From Bacilli bacterium (GTDB lineage: Bacteria > Bacillota_I > Bacilli_A > RF39 > UBA660), in contig JAQVXV010000010.1 of assembly GCA_028708945.1 (NCBI GenBank), positions 1 to 31,092 on the forward strand: a stretch of 31,092 nucleotides of DNA. The letters are read 5' to 3'. The translations under genes and the position numbers were made by a program. Below, piece by piece: positions 1 to 7,009 of this stretch (position 1 is the stretch's first letter; every line of letters begins with the position of its first letter). The notes below the pieces were generated by a model. The model was not told the origin of the DNA and searched no databases. It saw only the letters and a program-made list of their open reading frames with translations.

Positions 1-1
1 C

Positions 2-79
2 TTAAATTTCGTAAAGAAAAATGGAGATAATATATCAATAAAAATTAATAATCCAAATGAACAAGTAAAATCAAGATAA
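2..79 (+). CDS. 3' end of a CDS cut by the window start
   Basis: An open frame enters from the left edge and ends with TAA at 77-79, giving 25 residues rich in Asn, Lys and Ile with no recognisable motif. It is followed at once by a hairpin terminator, which supports it as the true end of a gene. Nothing can be said about function. Confidence 0.4.
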   Translation, partial: LNFVKKNGDNISIKINNPNEQVKSR

Positions 80-80
80 A

Positions 81-104
81 AAAAATCAGTAAATACTGAT
101 TTTT
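81..104. terminator. bidirectional hairpin terminator
   Basis: A-rich arm AAAAATCAGT (81-90), loop AAAT-like, and arm ACTGATTTTT (95-104). With A-run on the left and T-run on the right it can end transcription from both sides, serving the partial plus-strand gene and the minus-strand gene whose stop codon abuts it. Confidence 0.7.
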
Positions 105-337
105 TACTGTTGTCGATAAATAGGACTGTAATAGTTATAAGTAGAAACAGGATAAGGTGCTGGATAAGGTGCTGGATAAGGTGCTGGATAAGGCATTGGA
201 TAATTACAGCATGGTCTTGGATAAAATGCTGGAGCAAGTAATCCGCCTGTTATACCACCAAGAATAAAAGGGGCTAAGGCACCACCAAAACGATTATCTT
301 GGTTGTATGGTCCATATGCATATGGGTTATTATTCAT
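104..337 (-). CDS. small Gly/Pro/Tyr-rich protein, possible coat or surface protein
   Basis: 77 aa. The ATG at 337 has a strong ribosome binding site, AAAGGAG, 8 bases upstream (plus positions 346-352), so expression is likely. The middle carries a short hydrophobic Gly-rich stretch (GGALAPFILGGITGGLLAP, about residues 18-36), then a CC pair and repeated PYPA units, ending in a Tyr-rich tail. Small proteins with a Gly-rich hydrophobic core followed by PY-rich repeats are common in Bacillota and some are spore-coat associated, but the family is poorly defined; coat or surface location is inference. The repeats arise from a 12-bp DNA tandem repeat. It is divergent from the aminopeptidase gene, with 50 bp between the two start codons. 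Confidence 0.7.
   Translation of the reverse strand: MNNNPYAYGPYNQDNRFGGALAPFILGGITGGLLAPAFYPRPCCNYPMPYPAPYPAPYPAPYPVSTYNYYSPIYRQQ
150..197. repeat. 12-bp tandem repeat (3 exact copies plus 1 imperfect)
   Basis: The unit GGATAAGGTGCT occurs at 150-161, 162-173 and 174-185, with a diverged fourth copy at 186-197. It encodes the PYPA repeats of the minus-strand gene. Being a multiple of three, copy-number change by slippage would keep frame and only alter repeat length. Confidence 0.9.
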
Positions 338-387
338 AAAATACTCCTTTCATAGTATATTATTCTAATAATAGAAAAAGGTGAAAT

Positions 388-1485
388 ATGGAAAGATTAG
401 ATAAATTAAGTAAAACAATTGTTAATTATTCACTTGGAGTTGAAGAAAACAATCGCGTGTTAATAACTGTTGAGGGATTAACGCCCAAACCTTTAGTGAA
501 AAAAATCATTAAAGATGTAATAAAAAACAAAGGAATTCCGTTTGTTAAGATAATTGATGAAGAATTAAACAGTTTAATATCTGAAACGATGTTAGATAAT
601 CATTTAGACTCAATTGAAGAACAAAAAAAATACGAAATAAATAATTTTGATTGTTTTGTGCTTATAAGTTGTAATCTAAACGATTATGAAAGAAAGAATA
701 TAAAAAGTGAAACTCTTAAAAAAATTGGAAATGTTGCTAGAAAATACAATGACATTAAAATAAATGATCGTAGGTGGGTAATATTAAATTATCCTAATGA
801 GATAGCAGCATATAAAGCTAAAATGACAACCGATGAATTTCATAATTATGCTTTAGATGTTATGTCAATTGATTATCAAAATATGAGAGAAGATTGTGAA
901 CCATTAAAAAAATTAATGGAAAAAACCGATAAAGTTAGAATTGTTTCACCAGGAACTGATATAAGTTTTAGCATTAAAGGAATGCCTATAATACCTTGTG
1001 TTGGAGAGAGAAATTTACCAGATGGGGAAATTTTCACAGCACCTATTAAAAATAGTGTCAACGGAATTATAACTTATAATACACCTAGTCCTTACAATGG
1101 GAATGTATTTAATAATGTAAGTTTGACATTTAAAAATGGTAGAATAATAAGCGAAACTTCTAATGAAAATGGGTATTTATTGAAAGAAATATTTGACACT
1201 GATGATGGTGCTAGATATGTAGGCGAATTTTCTTTAGGTCTAAATCCTAAAATTATTCATCCAATGGGAGATATATTATACGACGAAAAAATAACTGGAA
1301 GTCTTCATTTTACACCTGGAAAATGCTATAGAGAATGCGATAATGGAAATGATTCTTCTATTCATTGGGATATGGTTTTAATTCAAAGAAAAGATTATGG
1401 TGGTGGAGAAATATATTTTGATGATGTCTTAATAAGAAAAGACGGATCATTTACTTTACCAGAATTAAAACATTTAAATAAATAG
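388..1485 (+). CDS. M29 family metallo-aminopeptidase (AmpS/PepS type)
   Basis: 365 aa, a little shorter than the usual ~410. Cytosolic exopeptidase that removes N-terminal residues from peptides using two metal ions. The C-terminal half holds all the expected metal ligands of family M29: Glu214 in GEIFTAP, Glu280 in GEFSLG, His307 and Tyr314 in SLHFTPGKCY, and His326/Asp328 in IHWD. The N-terminal half (about 1-190) is the Rossmann-like part of the fold and is more diverged. Start ATG follows AAAAAGGTGAAAT. The gene is flanked by a divergent small gene and, downstream, by a hairpin that overlaps the next start codon, so it is probably transcribed alone or loosely with the next gene. Function at peptide-recycling level is well supported; the exact substrate preference is not. 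Confidence 0.9.
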   Translation: MERLDKLSKTIVNYSLGVEENNRVLITVEGLTPKPLVKKIIKDVIKNKGIPFVKIIDEELNSLISETMLDNHLDSIEEQKKYEINNFDCFVLISCNLNDYERKNIKSETLKKIGNVARKYNDIKINDRRWVILNYPNEIAAYKAKMTTDEFHNYALDVMSIDYQNMREDCEPLKKLMEKTDKVRIVSPGTDISFSIKGMPIIPCVGERNLPDGEIFTAPIKNSVNGIITYNTPSPYNGNVFNNVSLTFKNGRIISETSNENGYLLKEIFDTDDGARYVGEFSLGLNPKIIHPMGDILYDEKITGSLHFTPGKCYRECDNGNDSSIHWDMVLIQRKDYGGGEIYFDDVLIRKDGSFTLPELKHLNK

Positions 1486-1493
1486 TTAAAATA

Positions 1494-1543
1494 AAAAAAC
1501 TTTCTCATATATTTAATTAGGTGATATTATGAGGAAGTTTTTT
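1494..1543 (+). promoter_or_regulatory. hairpin enclosing the RBS and start codon of the next gene (or terminator)
   Basis: Left arm 1494-1508 (AAAAAACTTTCTCAT) pairs with 1529-1543 (ATGAGGAAGTTTTTT): 14 Watson-Crick pairs plus one G-U. The right arm begins exactly at the downstream ATG, and the 20-nt loop (1509-1528) contains its AGGTGAT ribosome binding site. The T-run at the end makes it also look like an intrinsic terminator for the aminopeptidase gene. Either it ends most upstream transcription, or it tunes translation of the next gene in read-through mRNA. Confidence 0.6.
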
Positions 1544-2311
1544 AGTTCACTAGGACTTATTACATTAATTTGTTTTAGTTTTTTTTATACGTCAAAAACA
1601 GTTAGTGTCGTTAAGGAATTAGATGACATTATGATTGAGATAAGAGGCATTGAAGATAGTTACAGAATTGAACCGGAAGATGCCATTATAAAAGAAAATA
1701 CTATTATACCGGGAATTTCTGGTAATGAAATTGATGTGTCAAAAAGTTATAATCGAATGAAACAAATAGGAAAATTTAATAAAAATTTATTAATTTTTAA
1801 AAATGTGAAACCAAAAATTTCGGTAAAAGATAATATTGATAAAGAAGTAATAAGTGGTAATCAATCATTAAGTCAAATGAGCATTGTATTAATCATTGAT
1901 GAAGATATATCAAAAATAAACGAAATCGTTGAAACTAATAAAGTGAAAGTAAATTATTTTATTACTAATGATTTCTATGATAACAACAATAAAATAGTGA
2001 ACAATTTAACAAAAAAACATAACTTTGGATTTATTGACACTTGTGAAGCTTGGGTAAATAACACCTTAAAAAAATTAGGACAAAAAAACTGTTATTGTTT
2101 AAATAACAGTTGTCTTGATTGTTATAAAATTAAACCATCTTATAGTATAAAATATAGTGCATTAAAAGAAACTAAAGAAAACTTAAAAAACGGCAGTATT
2201 TTATTATATAAAGTAAACGATAATTTAAAAAAAGAATTTGATTTAGTTATTAAATATATTAAATCAAAAGGAATGAAAATTGTTTTATTAGATGAATTAC
2301 TTGAAGAATAG
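1529..2311 (+). CDS. membrane-anchored degenerate NodB-like (polysaccharide-deacetylase-fold) protein
   Basis: 260 aa. Residues about 5-26 form one hydrophobic segment after MRK, giving a signal anchor; the rest would be outside the cell. The C-terminal ~140 residues resemble a decayed NodB domain: a strand VLIIDED in place of the TFDDG motif, KVKVNYFI in place of KATFF, and an ending KSKGMKIVLLDELLEE typical of the last helix and strand of polysaccharide deacetylases. The usual Asp-His-His metal triad is not visible, so catalysis is doubtful. A small Cys cluster (NCYCLNNSCLDC) is unusual. The start lies inside a hairpin. Its 3' end overlaps the convergent mnmL by 15 bp. The family call is inference from motif order only. 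Confidence 0.6.
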   Translation: MRKFFSSLGLITLICFSFFYTSKTVSVVKELDDIMIEIRGIEDSYRIEPEDAIIKENTIIPGISGNEIDVSKSYNRMKQIGKFNKNLLIFKNVKPKISVKDNIDKEVISGNQSLSQMSIVLIIDEDISKINEIVETNKVKVNYFITNDFYDNNNKIVNNLTKKHNFGFIDTCEAWVNNTLKKLGQKNCYCLNNSCLDCYKIKPSYSIKYSALKETKENLKNGSILLYKVNDNLKKEFDLVIKYIKSKGMKIVLLDELLEE

Positions 2312-3220
2312 TCGTCCTTGATATGTATCTCTTTTTACCATTTCTTTATCTAAATCATTTAATAAAATAGTTTTTTTAATTGACCATTGTGGTTCAATTA
2401 AATCATCAACTCGAGGATCTCCTGTTATACGATTAATAACAATTTTAGGATCCATAATTTCAAGTTGTGAAATAACGATATCAATATATTCTTCTTTAGT
2501 TAATATATGAAATTTTTCTTTCTGGTATAATTTTTCTAAAGCTGTATTTTTTACAACATATAACATATGTATTTTAATACCTTGAATATCTAAATTATTT
2601 AGATGTTTTACTGTATCAAGCATCATTTTTTTATTTTCATAAGGTAAACCATTTATAATGTGTACTAATACATTGATGTTATTTTTTCTAAGTACTTTAA
2701 CCATGTCATCAAAACACTTTAAAGTGTGACATCTATTTATTAGTTTGCTTGTTTTAGAATGAATTGTCTGTAACCCTAATTCGATTGTTAAAAAGGTCCT
2801 TTTATTTAATTCAATTAAATATTCTAAAAGATCTTCACTGATGGCATCGGGTCTAGTAGCAATTGAAAGACCAACGATATCTTTTTGGTTTAAAATAAGT
2901 TCATATTTTTCTTTTAAGATTGGTGTTTCAGCATATGTATTAGTATTAGCCTGAAAATAACCAATATATTTTCCTTGCCATTTTTTGTTCATAATTTTTT
3001 TTACTTTGTTAAATTGTTCTAATAAAGGAACGTCTTTTAATTCGCCGCTTCCTTTAGAACAATAAATACAGCCGTTATAACCGACAGTACCATCGATATT
3101 AGGACATGTAAAACCAGCATTTAAACTAATTTTAAACACTTTTTGTTTAAATTTTTGCTTATAAAAGTAGTCTAAAGTATAATATCTTTTATTACTATTA
3201 CTATAAATAAAAGGATTCAT
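2297..3220 (-). CDS. mnmL: radical SAM enzyme MnmL (YtqA family), tRNA wobble uridine modification
   Basis: 307 aa, the normal length for the YtqA/TIGR01212 group. The N-terminus (NPFIYSNSNKRYYTLDYF) and the iron-sulfur cysteines Cys39, Cys51 and Cys54 in the CPNIDGT...GCIYC pattern match this group, as do IATRPD, ELGLQT, HIINGLP and IKIHML further on, and RDTYQGRLFF at the end. Members from Bacillus and Streptococcus act with the methylase MnmM to make mnm5s2U at position 34 of tRNAs for split codon boxes. Here no mnmM neighbour is visible, although the pair is often adjacent. RBS GGTGAT precedes the ATG at 3220. The gene converges on and overlaps the NodB-like gene by 15 bp. Function follows from family; not tested for this protein. 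Confidence 0.85.
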   Translation of the reverse strand: MNPFIYSNSNKRYYTLDYFYKQKFKQKVFKISLNAGFTCPNIDGTVGYNGCIYCSKGSGELKDVPLLEQFNKVKKIMNKKWQGKYIGYFQANTNTYAETPILKEKYELILNQKDIVGLSIATRPDAISEDLLEYLIELNKRTFLTIELGLQTIHSKTSKLINRCHTLKCFDDMVKVLRKNNINVLVHIINGLPYENKKMMLDTVKHLNNLDIQGIKIHMLYVVKNTALEKLYQKEKFHILTKEEYIDIVISQLEIMDPKIVINRITGDPRVDDLIEPQWSIKKTILLNDLDKEMVKRDTYQGRLFFK

Positions 3221-3257
3221 TTAATCACCAAATTAATTATAACAAATATTTTAATAA

Positions 3258-3286
3258 TTGACTAAATTTTTGATATTTGTTATACT
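3258..3286 (+). promoter_or_regulatory. near-consensus sigma-A promoter with extended -10
   Basis: TTGACT (3258-3263), a 17-bp spacer ending in TGT, and TATACT (3281-3286). It is the best promoter match in the window. The predicted start near 3293 falls at the first bases of the hairpin at 3292-3345, so the transcript begins with a terminator. Confidence 0.75.
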
Positions 3287-3291
3287 TTAAT

Positions 3292-3345
3292 AAGAAGCCA
3301 GTAGTATAAGTTTTACTTATATATCTTAGTTGGCTTCTTTTTTAT
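3292..3345 (+). ncRNA. candidate ~50-nt self-terminating hairpin RNA or leader attenuator
   Basis: Outer stem AAGAAGCCA (3292-3300) pairs with TGGCTTCTT (3331-3339), followed by a T-run (3337-3343). An inner stem TATAAGT/ACTTATA (3305-3311 and 3315-3321) closes a TTT loop, with unequal internal loops between (4 and 9 nt). As the promoter immediately upstream would start transcription at the outer stem, the product would be either a tiny structured RNA or an attenuated leader of the operon starting at 3400. It could also just be an insulating terminator. Confidence 0.5.
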
Positions 3346-3399
3346 TATTTACTTTTTTTTTACTTAAAAATATGTTAAAATGATATTAGGTGGTAAAGT

Positions 3400-4251
3400 A
3401 TGACTGAAATATATGGATTGTTATTGATAACTTATTATGTTTTTACAGTTGGGTTTATGTTTTTCTTGTATTACAAGAATGGATTATCGCATCCAATTGA
3501 AGAACAAACAGGTGTAGAAACACCTCCAAGTGCGTTAACTTATTCTGAATTAAGCGTTTTACTTTACAATAAAATTATACCTAGTGTTTTTATTTGTACT
3601 GTTATTGATTTAATAAGCAAGAATTTCTTTATTGTTGAGAAAACAGATAAAGAATATTATTTAATTCCTGCTAATATAACATATAAAGGTTTAACTAATA
3701 GCGAAAAATATGTTTTAGAAATGTTATCTAGAATTAGAGATGATAAAGGTTCTCTTTCATTAACACAAATTTTTAATTATTGTGATAGCAAAAAAAATAA
3801 AGATGGTTTTTCAATTGACTATGGCGTATGGAAAAAAATCGCAAGAAAAGAAGTAACAAAGAAGTTTTATGAAGAAAAAAAATTTTATAATGCAGTAAAT
3901 ATAATTGTTTTCATAGGAGTAGTATTTTTAATTATAAACCTTTTATTTGGATTAAATACAATTGCGGGATTTATATTAATAATTCCAATAGCAGCACTTC
4001 CACAATATTTTAATATGTTAAACAAAAGAACAAAAGAGAGTAATATAGAATACAACAAGTGGTTATGCTTTAAAGATTATTTAGAAAAAACAAGTTCTTT
4101 CTCACTTAGTAGAACAGACACTTTTAAGTATTTAAGTTATGGCATAATTTTAGATGTTGAAAGTTTAAGTAATAAAATATTCAAAACTGATTTTATTAAA
4201 TATTTACATAAAGCTTTATGTAAATGTATATCGGCTATTGGTATTAAATGA
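3400..4251 (+). CDS. membrane protein like the C-terminal part of DUF2207 proteins
   Basis: 283 aa. One hydrophobic segment at about residues 5-24 and two close ones at about 165-205. Between them, the cytosolic stretch PPSALTYSELSVLLYNKI..., ending in a winged-helix-like region (SEKYVLEMLSRI), and the tail NKWLCFKDYLEKTSSFSLSR resemble the C-terminal half of DUF2207 membrane proteins. The large extracellular N-terminal half of that family is absent here. Function is unknown. RBS AGGTGG at 3388-3393. It is first in a coupled operon: its TGA overlaps the ATG of the metallopeptidase gene by four bases (ATGA). Confidence 0.7.
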   Translation: MTEIYGLLLITYYVFTVGFMFFLYYKNGLSHPIEEQTGVETPPSALTYSELSVLLYNKIIPSVFICTVIDLISKNFFIVEKTDKEYYLIPANITYKGLTNSEKYVLEMLSRIRDDKGSLSLTQIFNYCDSKKNKDGFSIDYGVWKKIARKEVTKKFYEEKKFYNAVNIIVFIGVVFLIINLLFGLNTIAGFILIIPIAALPQYFNMLNKRTKESNIEYNKWLCFKDYLEKTSSFSLSRTDTFKYLSYGIILDVESLSNKIFKTDFIKYLHKALCKCISAIGIK

Positions 4252-4877
4252 AATATGAATTAGAAAATAAAACATATGAAGTTATAATAATCAGAAAGCA
4301 TATTAAAAACACATATATAAGGGTTAAAGATGATGAGAAAATCTATGTCACTACTAATTTTTTAATGCCTAATATAATTATTAAGAAATTGTTAGATAAA
4401 AATTATGAATATTTGTTAAAAAGAATAAAAAAAATAAACAACTCGAATCAAAAGGAATCAGATTTTTATTTATTTGGTAAAAAATATAAGATAGTATTTA
4501 TGGATACTGATTTAAAAATAATAGGTGATATTATATATGTTAAAAATATTGGCACTTTAAAAAAATGGATGGAAAAAGAGACTAGAAAAATATTTGAAGA
4601 CAGATTAAAGGTCGTTTATAATCTATTTGAAGAAAAAATACCTTTTCCAAATTTAAAGATTAGAAAAATGCAAACAAGATGGGGAGTATGTAATAGAAAA
4701 ACTAAAACAATAACAATAAATAGTAATTTAATAAGAGAAGAGTTGAATAAAATAGATTATGTTATGATTCACGAATTAAGCCATTTTGTTCACTTTAATC
4801 ATTCAAAAGAATTTTGGATTGTTGTTAATAAGTATGCTCCTGAATATAAAAAAATAAAAAAAGAGCTAAAAAGTTGA
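4248..4877 (+). CDS. YgjP-type zinc metallopeptidase domain protein (M48-related, DUF45)
   Basis: 209 aa, typical size for the YgjP/DUF45 group. The C-terminal part carries HELSH (His175, Glu176, His179) and the third ligand His185 in FNHSKEFW, plus the preceding family motif around KMQTRWGVCNRKTKTITIN. No signal peptide or membrane segment, so it is cytosolic. The N-terminal ~120 residues form a beta-rich region common in this family. The start codon overlaps the previous stop (ATGA) and the stop overlaps the RBS of the next gene, so it is translationally coupled on both sides. Biological substrate is not known. Confidence 0.85.
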   Translation: MKYELENKTYEVIIIRKHIKNTYIRVKDDEKIYVTTNFLMPNIIIKKLLDKNYEYLLKRIKKINNSNQKESDFYLFGKKYKIVFMDTDLKIIGDIIYVKNIGTLKKWMEKETRKIFEDRLKVVYNLFEEKIPFPNLKIRKMQTRWGVCNRKTKTITINSNLIREELNKIDYVMIHELSHFVHFNHSKEFWIVVNKYAPEYKKIKKELKS

Positions 4878-4885
4878 GGTGTAGT

Positions 4886-6088
4886 ATGAAAAAGTTTTTA
4901 AATATATTTTTCTTAATAACATTTCTATTTGTTAATTTCTTTATACCTTCAGATGAGGTAAAAGGAAAAACTTTAAGGGAGTATAAAAAAGAATTAGCGC
5001 AATATGAAGCTGAGTATAAGGCAAATAAAGATAAAGAAAAATTAAATAACGAGGAAAAATCAAGAATAAAAGCTAATATTACTAATATTCAAATTACAAT
5101 AACTGAGATGCAAGATACCATGGTAAAGTTAAATGAAGAAATCGAACAGTTAGGAAAAGATATTGAAAAAAGAAATGAACAAATCAAAAAAATAGCAAAT
5201 TTTATTCAAGTTTCAAGTGGTGAATCAGCGTATTTAGAGTATACTTTTGGAGCTAAAGATTTTACTGATTTTATCTATCGAATGGCAGTTGCAGAACAAT
5301 TATCAAATTATAATAAAAAATTAATTGATGAATATTATCAATTAATAAAAGACAATGAAAATAAAAAGGTTGAATTAAATAAAAAAGAGGAAAGTTTAAA
5401 TGTCAAATCTGTTCAATTATCTGGTGAGTTATCAAAATTAAGTGTAGAAAACGAACAACTTTATGAAACATATGGAACCTTAGAAAGTTCGATTAAAACA
5501 CAAAGAGCTATAATAGCAAATTATGAAGCTCAAGGGTGTTCTTTAGATCAAGATGTTGAAACTTGTATAAACCCTATGAGAGATATTGGTTTTTGGAGAC
5601 CTTTACAATCAGCATGGGTAACTAGTGTATATGGAATGAGATATCATCCAACTAGAAAAAGATGGTTACAACACGAAGGAATCGACTTAGCAACTGGAAC
5701 TTATGGAACAAACATTTATGCAGCTGCAAACGGTTATGTTGTAGCAATAGAAAGAAGAACTTCTTGTGGAGGAAATCGAGTATTCTTAACTCACAATGTA
5801 AATGGCAAAAAATTTACTACTGTATACCAACATTTATATCAAATAAAAGTATCTTCTGGTCAGTATGTCAAAAAGACAGATGTCATTGGAACTGTAGGCG
5901 GTGTCTCTTGGTTGACTCCATGGGATGGCTGTAGTACAGGAGCGCATCTTCACTTTGGAATATTAACAGGATGGGTTGGAACTGACTATTATTTATGGGA
6001 TTCAAGATTTTATGCAAGTTTTAGAGATCCTGCATATTATTTGAGATTTCCAGGTAATGGCGGATATTATAATGGTCGAGCTTGGTAA
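4886..6088 (+). CDS. secreted coiled-coil M23 (LytM-type) peptidoglycan endopeptidase
   Basis: 400 aa from the ATG at 4886, chosen over the TTG at 4874 because GAGGTG (4876-4881) is properly spaced and the protein then starts with a classic signal peptide (MKKFLNIFFLITFLFVNFFI). Residues about 30-215 are Lys/Glu-rich coiled coil, as in EnvC/PcsB-like regulators. Residues about 240-385 form the M23 domain with His263 and Asp267 in HEGID and His354/His356 in HLHFG, all metal or catalytic residues in place. It should cut peptide cross-bridges in the wall, perhaps during division. Two Cys pairs (TSCGG, DGCSTG) lie in the catalytic domain. It is last in the operon with the two genes upstream; no terminator is seen after it. 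Confidence 0.9.
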   Translation: MKKFLNIFFLITFLFVNFFIPSDEVKGKTLREYKKELAQYEAEYKANKDKEKLNNEEKSRIKANITNIQITITEMQDTMVKLNEEIEQLGKDIEKRNEQIKKIANFIQVSSGESAYLEYTFGAKDFTDFIYRMAVAEQLSNYNKKLIDEYYQLIKDNENKKVELNKKEESLNVKSVQLSGELSKLSVENEQLYETYGTLESSIKTQRAIIANYEAQGCSLDQDVETCINPMRDIGFWRPLQSAWVTSVYGMRYHPTRKRWLQHEGIDLATGTYGTNIYAAANGYVVAIERRTSCGGNRVFLTHNVNGKKFTTVYQHLYQIKVSSGQYVKKTDVIGTVGGVSWLTPWDGCSTGAHLHFGILTGWVGTDYYLWDSRFYASFRDPAYYLRFPGNGGYYNGRAW

Positions 6089-6113
6089 ATCGACAAATTA
6101 TTTAATTATTGTT

Positions 6114-6122
6114 TGATATAAT
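6114..6122 (+). promoter_or_regulatory. extended -10 promoter of the cse60-like gene
   Basis: TGA-TATAAT (6114-6122) lies 16 bases before the ATG at 6138; no good -35 at 17 bp. The predicted 5' leader is about 10 nt, just enough to hold GGTGATT. Confidence 0.5.
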
Positions 6123-6137
6123 GAAAATGGTGATTAA

Positions 6138-6311
6138 ATGAATGTAAAAATATTTGATGAAAATGATGAAAAAGATTTAGAAAACAAAATAAATCTTTTT
6201 TTTAAAGAAAATGATGTTGAATTAATTGATATAAAATATCAAGTGGCAATGGCTATGTTTGCAGAAGATCAAATATATTGTTTTTCGGCTATGATAATAT
6301 ATACAAAATAA
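6138..6311 (+). CDS. cse60: Cse60-like small protein
   Basis: 57 aa, starting ATG after GGTGATT. The sequence MNVKIFDENDEKDLENKINL, then IDIKYQVAMAM and the ending QIYCFSAMIIY match the layout of the sporulation protein Cse60 family: a short alpha/beta protein with a Glu/Asp-rich first half and a conserved YCFSA strand near the C-terminus. In Bacillus subtilis Cse60 is made in sporulating cells, but related proteins occur in non-sporulating Bacillota, so the gene does not prove sporulation. It sits alone between its own promoter and a palindromic terminator. Confidence 0.75.
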   Translation: MNVKIFDENDEKDLENKINLFFKENDVELIDIKYQVAMAMFAEDQIYCFSAMIIYTK

Positions 6312-6330
6312 AAAAGACTTAAGTCTTTTT
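6311..6330. terminator. bidirectional palindromic terminator
   Basis: AAAAAGACTT directly followed by AAGTCTTTTT. It separates cse60 (plus) from the convergent minus-strand gene, whose stop codon starts at its edge (6330-6332). Confidence 0.75.
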
Positions 6331-6881
6331 TAAATGCTTGCTTGATATAATATATATACTAATACCCCTAAACTAAAACCAAATGATAATATTGATAATA
6401 TTAACAAGTCTATAAAAGCTGTTTTTCTGAAATTATTTGAATTAGGTTTTAATAACTTTATTTTAGGATTTTGTTCTAATTTTAATTCCTTTTCAGAGTT
6501 TTTAAACATTTCAAATCTTTCTTCTAATGATTTAATTTGTCCAGGTGTAAGTTTATCTTTTTCGTTTTTAAGTAGATATTCTGTTTCATATTGTCCTAAG
6601 TTATTAACATCTAGTCCGTTAACAGCTTCGGGTTTATTAACAGGTTCTTCTTTTTTAATTGTTTCTGAAGGTGTCTCTTTACTAGAAGTTCTATCATACA
6701 AATCTAGCAATAAAGGAATGCACGTTTCAAAGTCTAAACTATTTATTCCATATTTTGAAGAAAATTCACTGTCTTCCTTGATGAGATTAAGACTTACGAT
6801 CAATTGTTGTTTAGATTTGTATTGACCGGTAGAGATCATTTCAACGAGTTTATTATATAGTCTTCCTAAATTTTCATTCAT
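6330..6881 (-). CDS. unknown protein with a C-terminal membrane anchor
   Basis: 183 aa from the ATG at 6881, which has AGGTGAT in front; a longer frame to 6920 lacks an RBS. No family is recognised. Residues 1-75 look helical and soluble (NENLGRLYNKLVEMISTG...). The middle is a charged low-complexity linker rich in Lys, Glu, Pro and Thr (about 75-100). There follows a charged helical stretch and a single strongly hydrophobic segment in the last ~28 residues, with nothing after it. This layout suggests a tail-anchored protein with its body in the cytosol. It lies between cse60 and galE, transcribed in the same direction as galE but with its own RBS. Confidence 0.7.
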   Translation of the reverse strand: MNENLGRLYNKLVEMISTGQYKSKQQLIVSLNLIKEDSEFSSKYGINSLDFETCIPLLLDLYDRTSSKETPSETIKKEEPVNKPEAVNGLDVNNLGQYETEYLLKNEKDKLTPGQIKSLEERFEMFKNSEKELKLEQNPKIKLLKPNSNNFRKTAFIDLLILSILSFGFSLGVLVYILYQASI

Positions 6882-6986
6882 AAAATCACCTCTCTGATTA
6901 AAGTATACAATATTTTTCACTTTTTTTCAATAATAGTTTAAAAAAACAATATATTTGATTACTTTTAATATCATTTTTTAAAATTA

Positions 6987-7009
6987 AAAAGAATCCTAAA
7001 GATTCTTTT
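6987..7009 (-). terminator. galE terminator hairpin containing the stop codon
   Basis: AAAAGAATC (6987-6995) and GATTCTTTT (7001-7009) flank a 5-base loop holding the galE stop codon (complement of 6996-6998). On the minus strand the hairpin is followed by a T-run. Confidence 0.7.

Noticed and set aside
3236..3244. Minus-strand TGT-TATAAT as promoter of mnmL
   Set aside because: The RNA would start at the RBS itself and the -35 region is poor, so it is left unassigned.
4249..4877. Mycoplasma-type code (TGA as Trp)
   Set aside because: TGA ends two genes here at positions that fit their families, and all Trp codons seen are TGG.
5662..5934. Overlapping plus-strand frame in the M23 gene
   Set aside because: Out of frame inside the conserved catalytic domain and without RBS.
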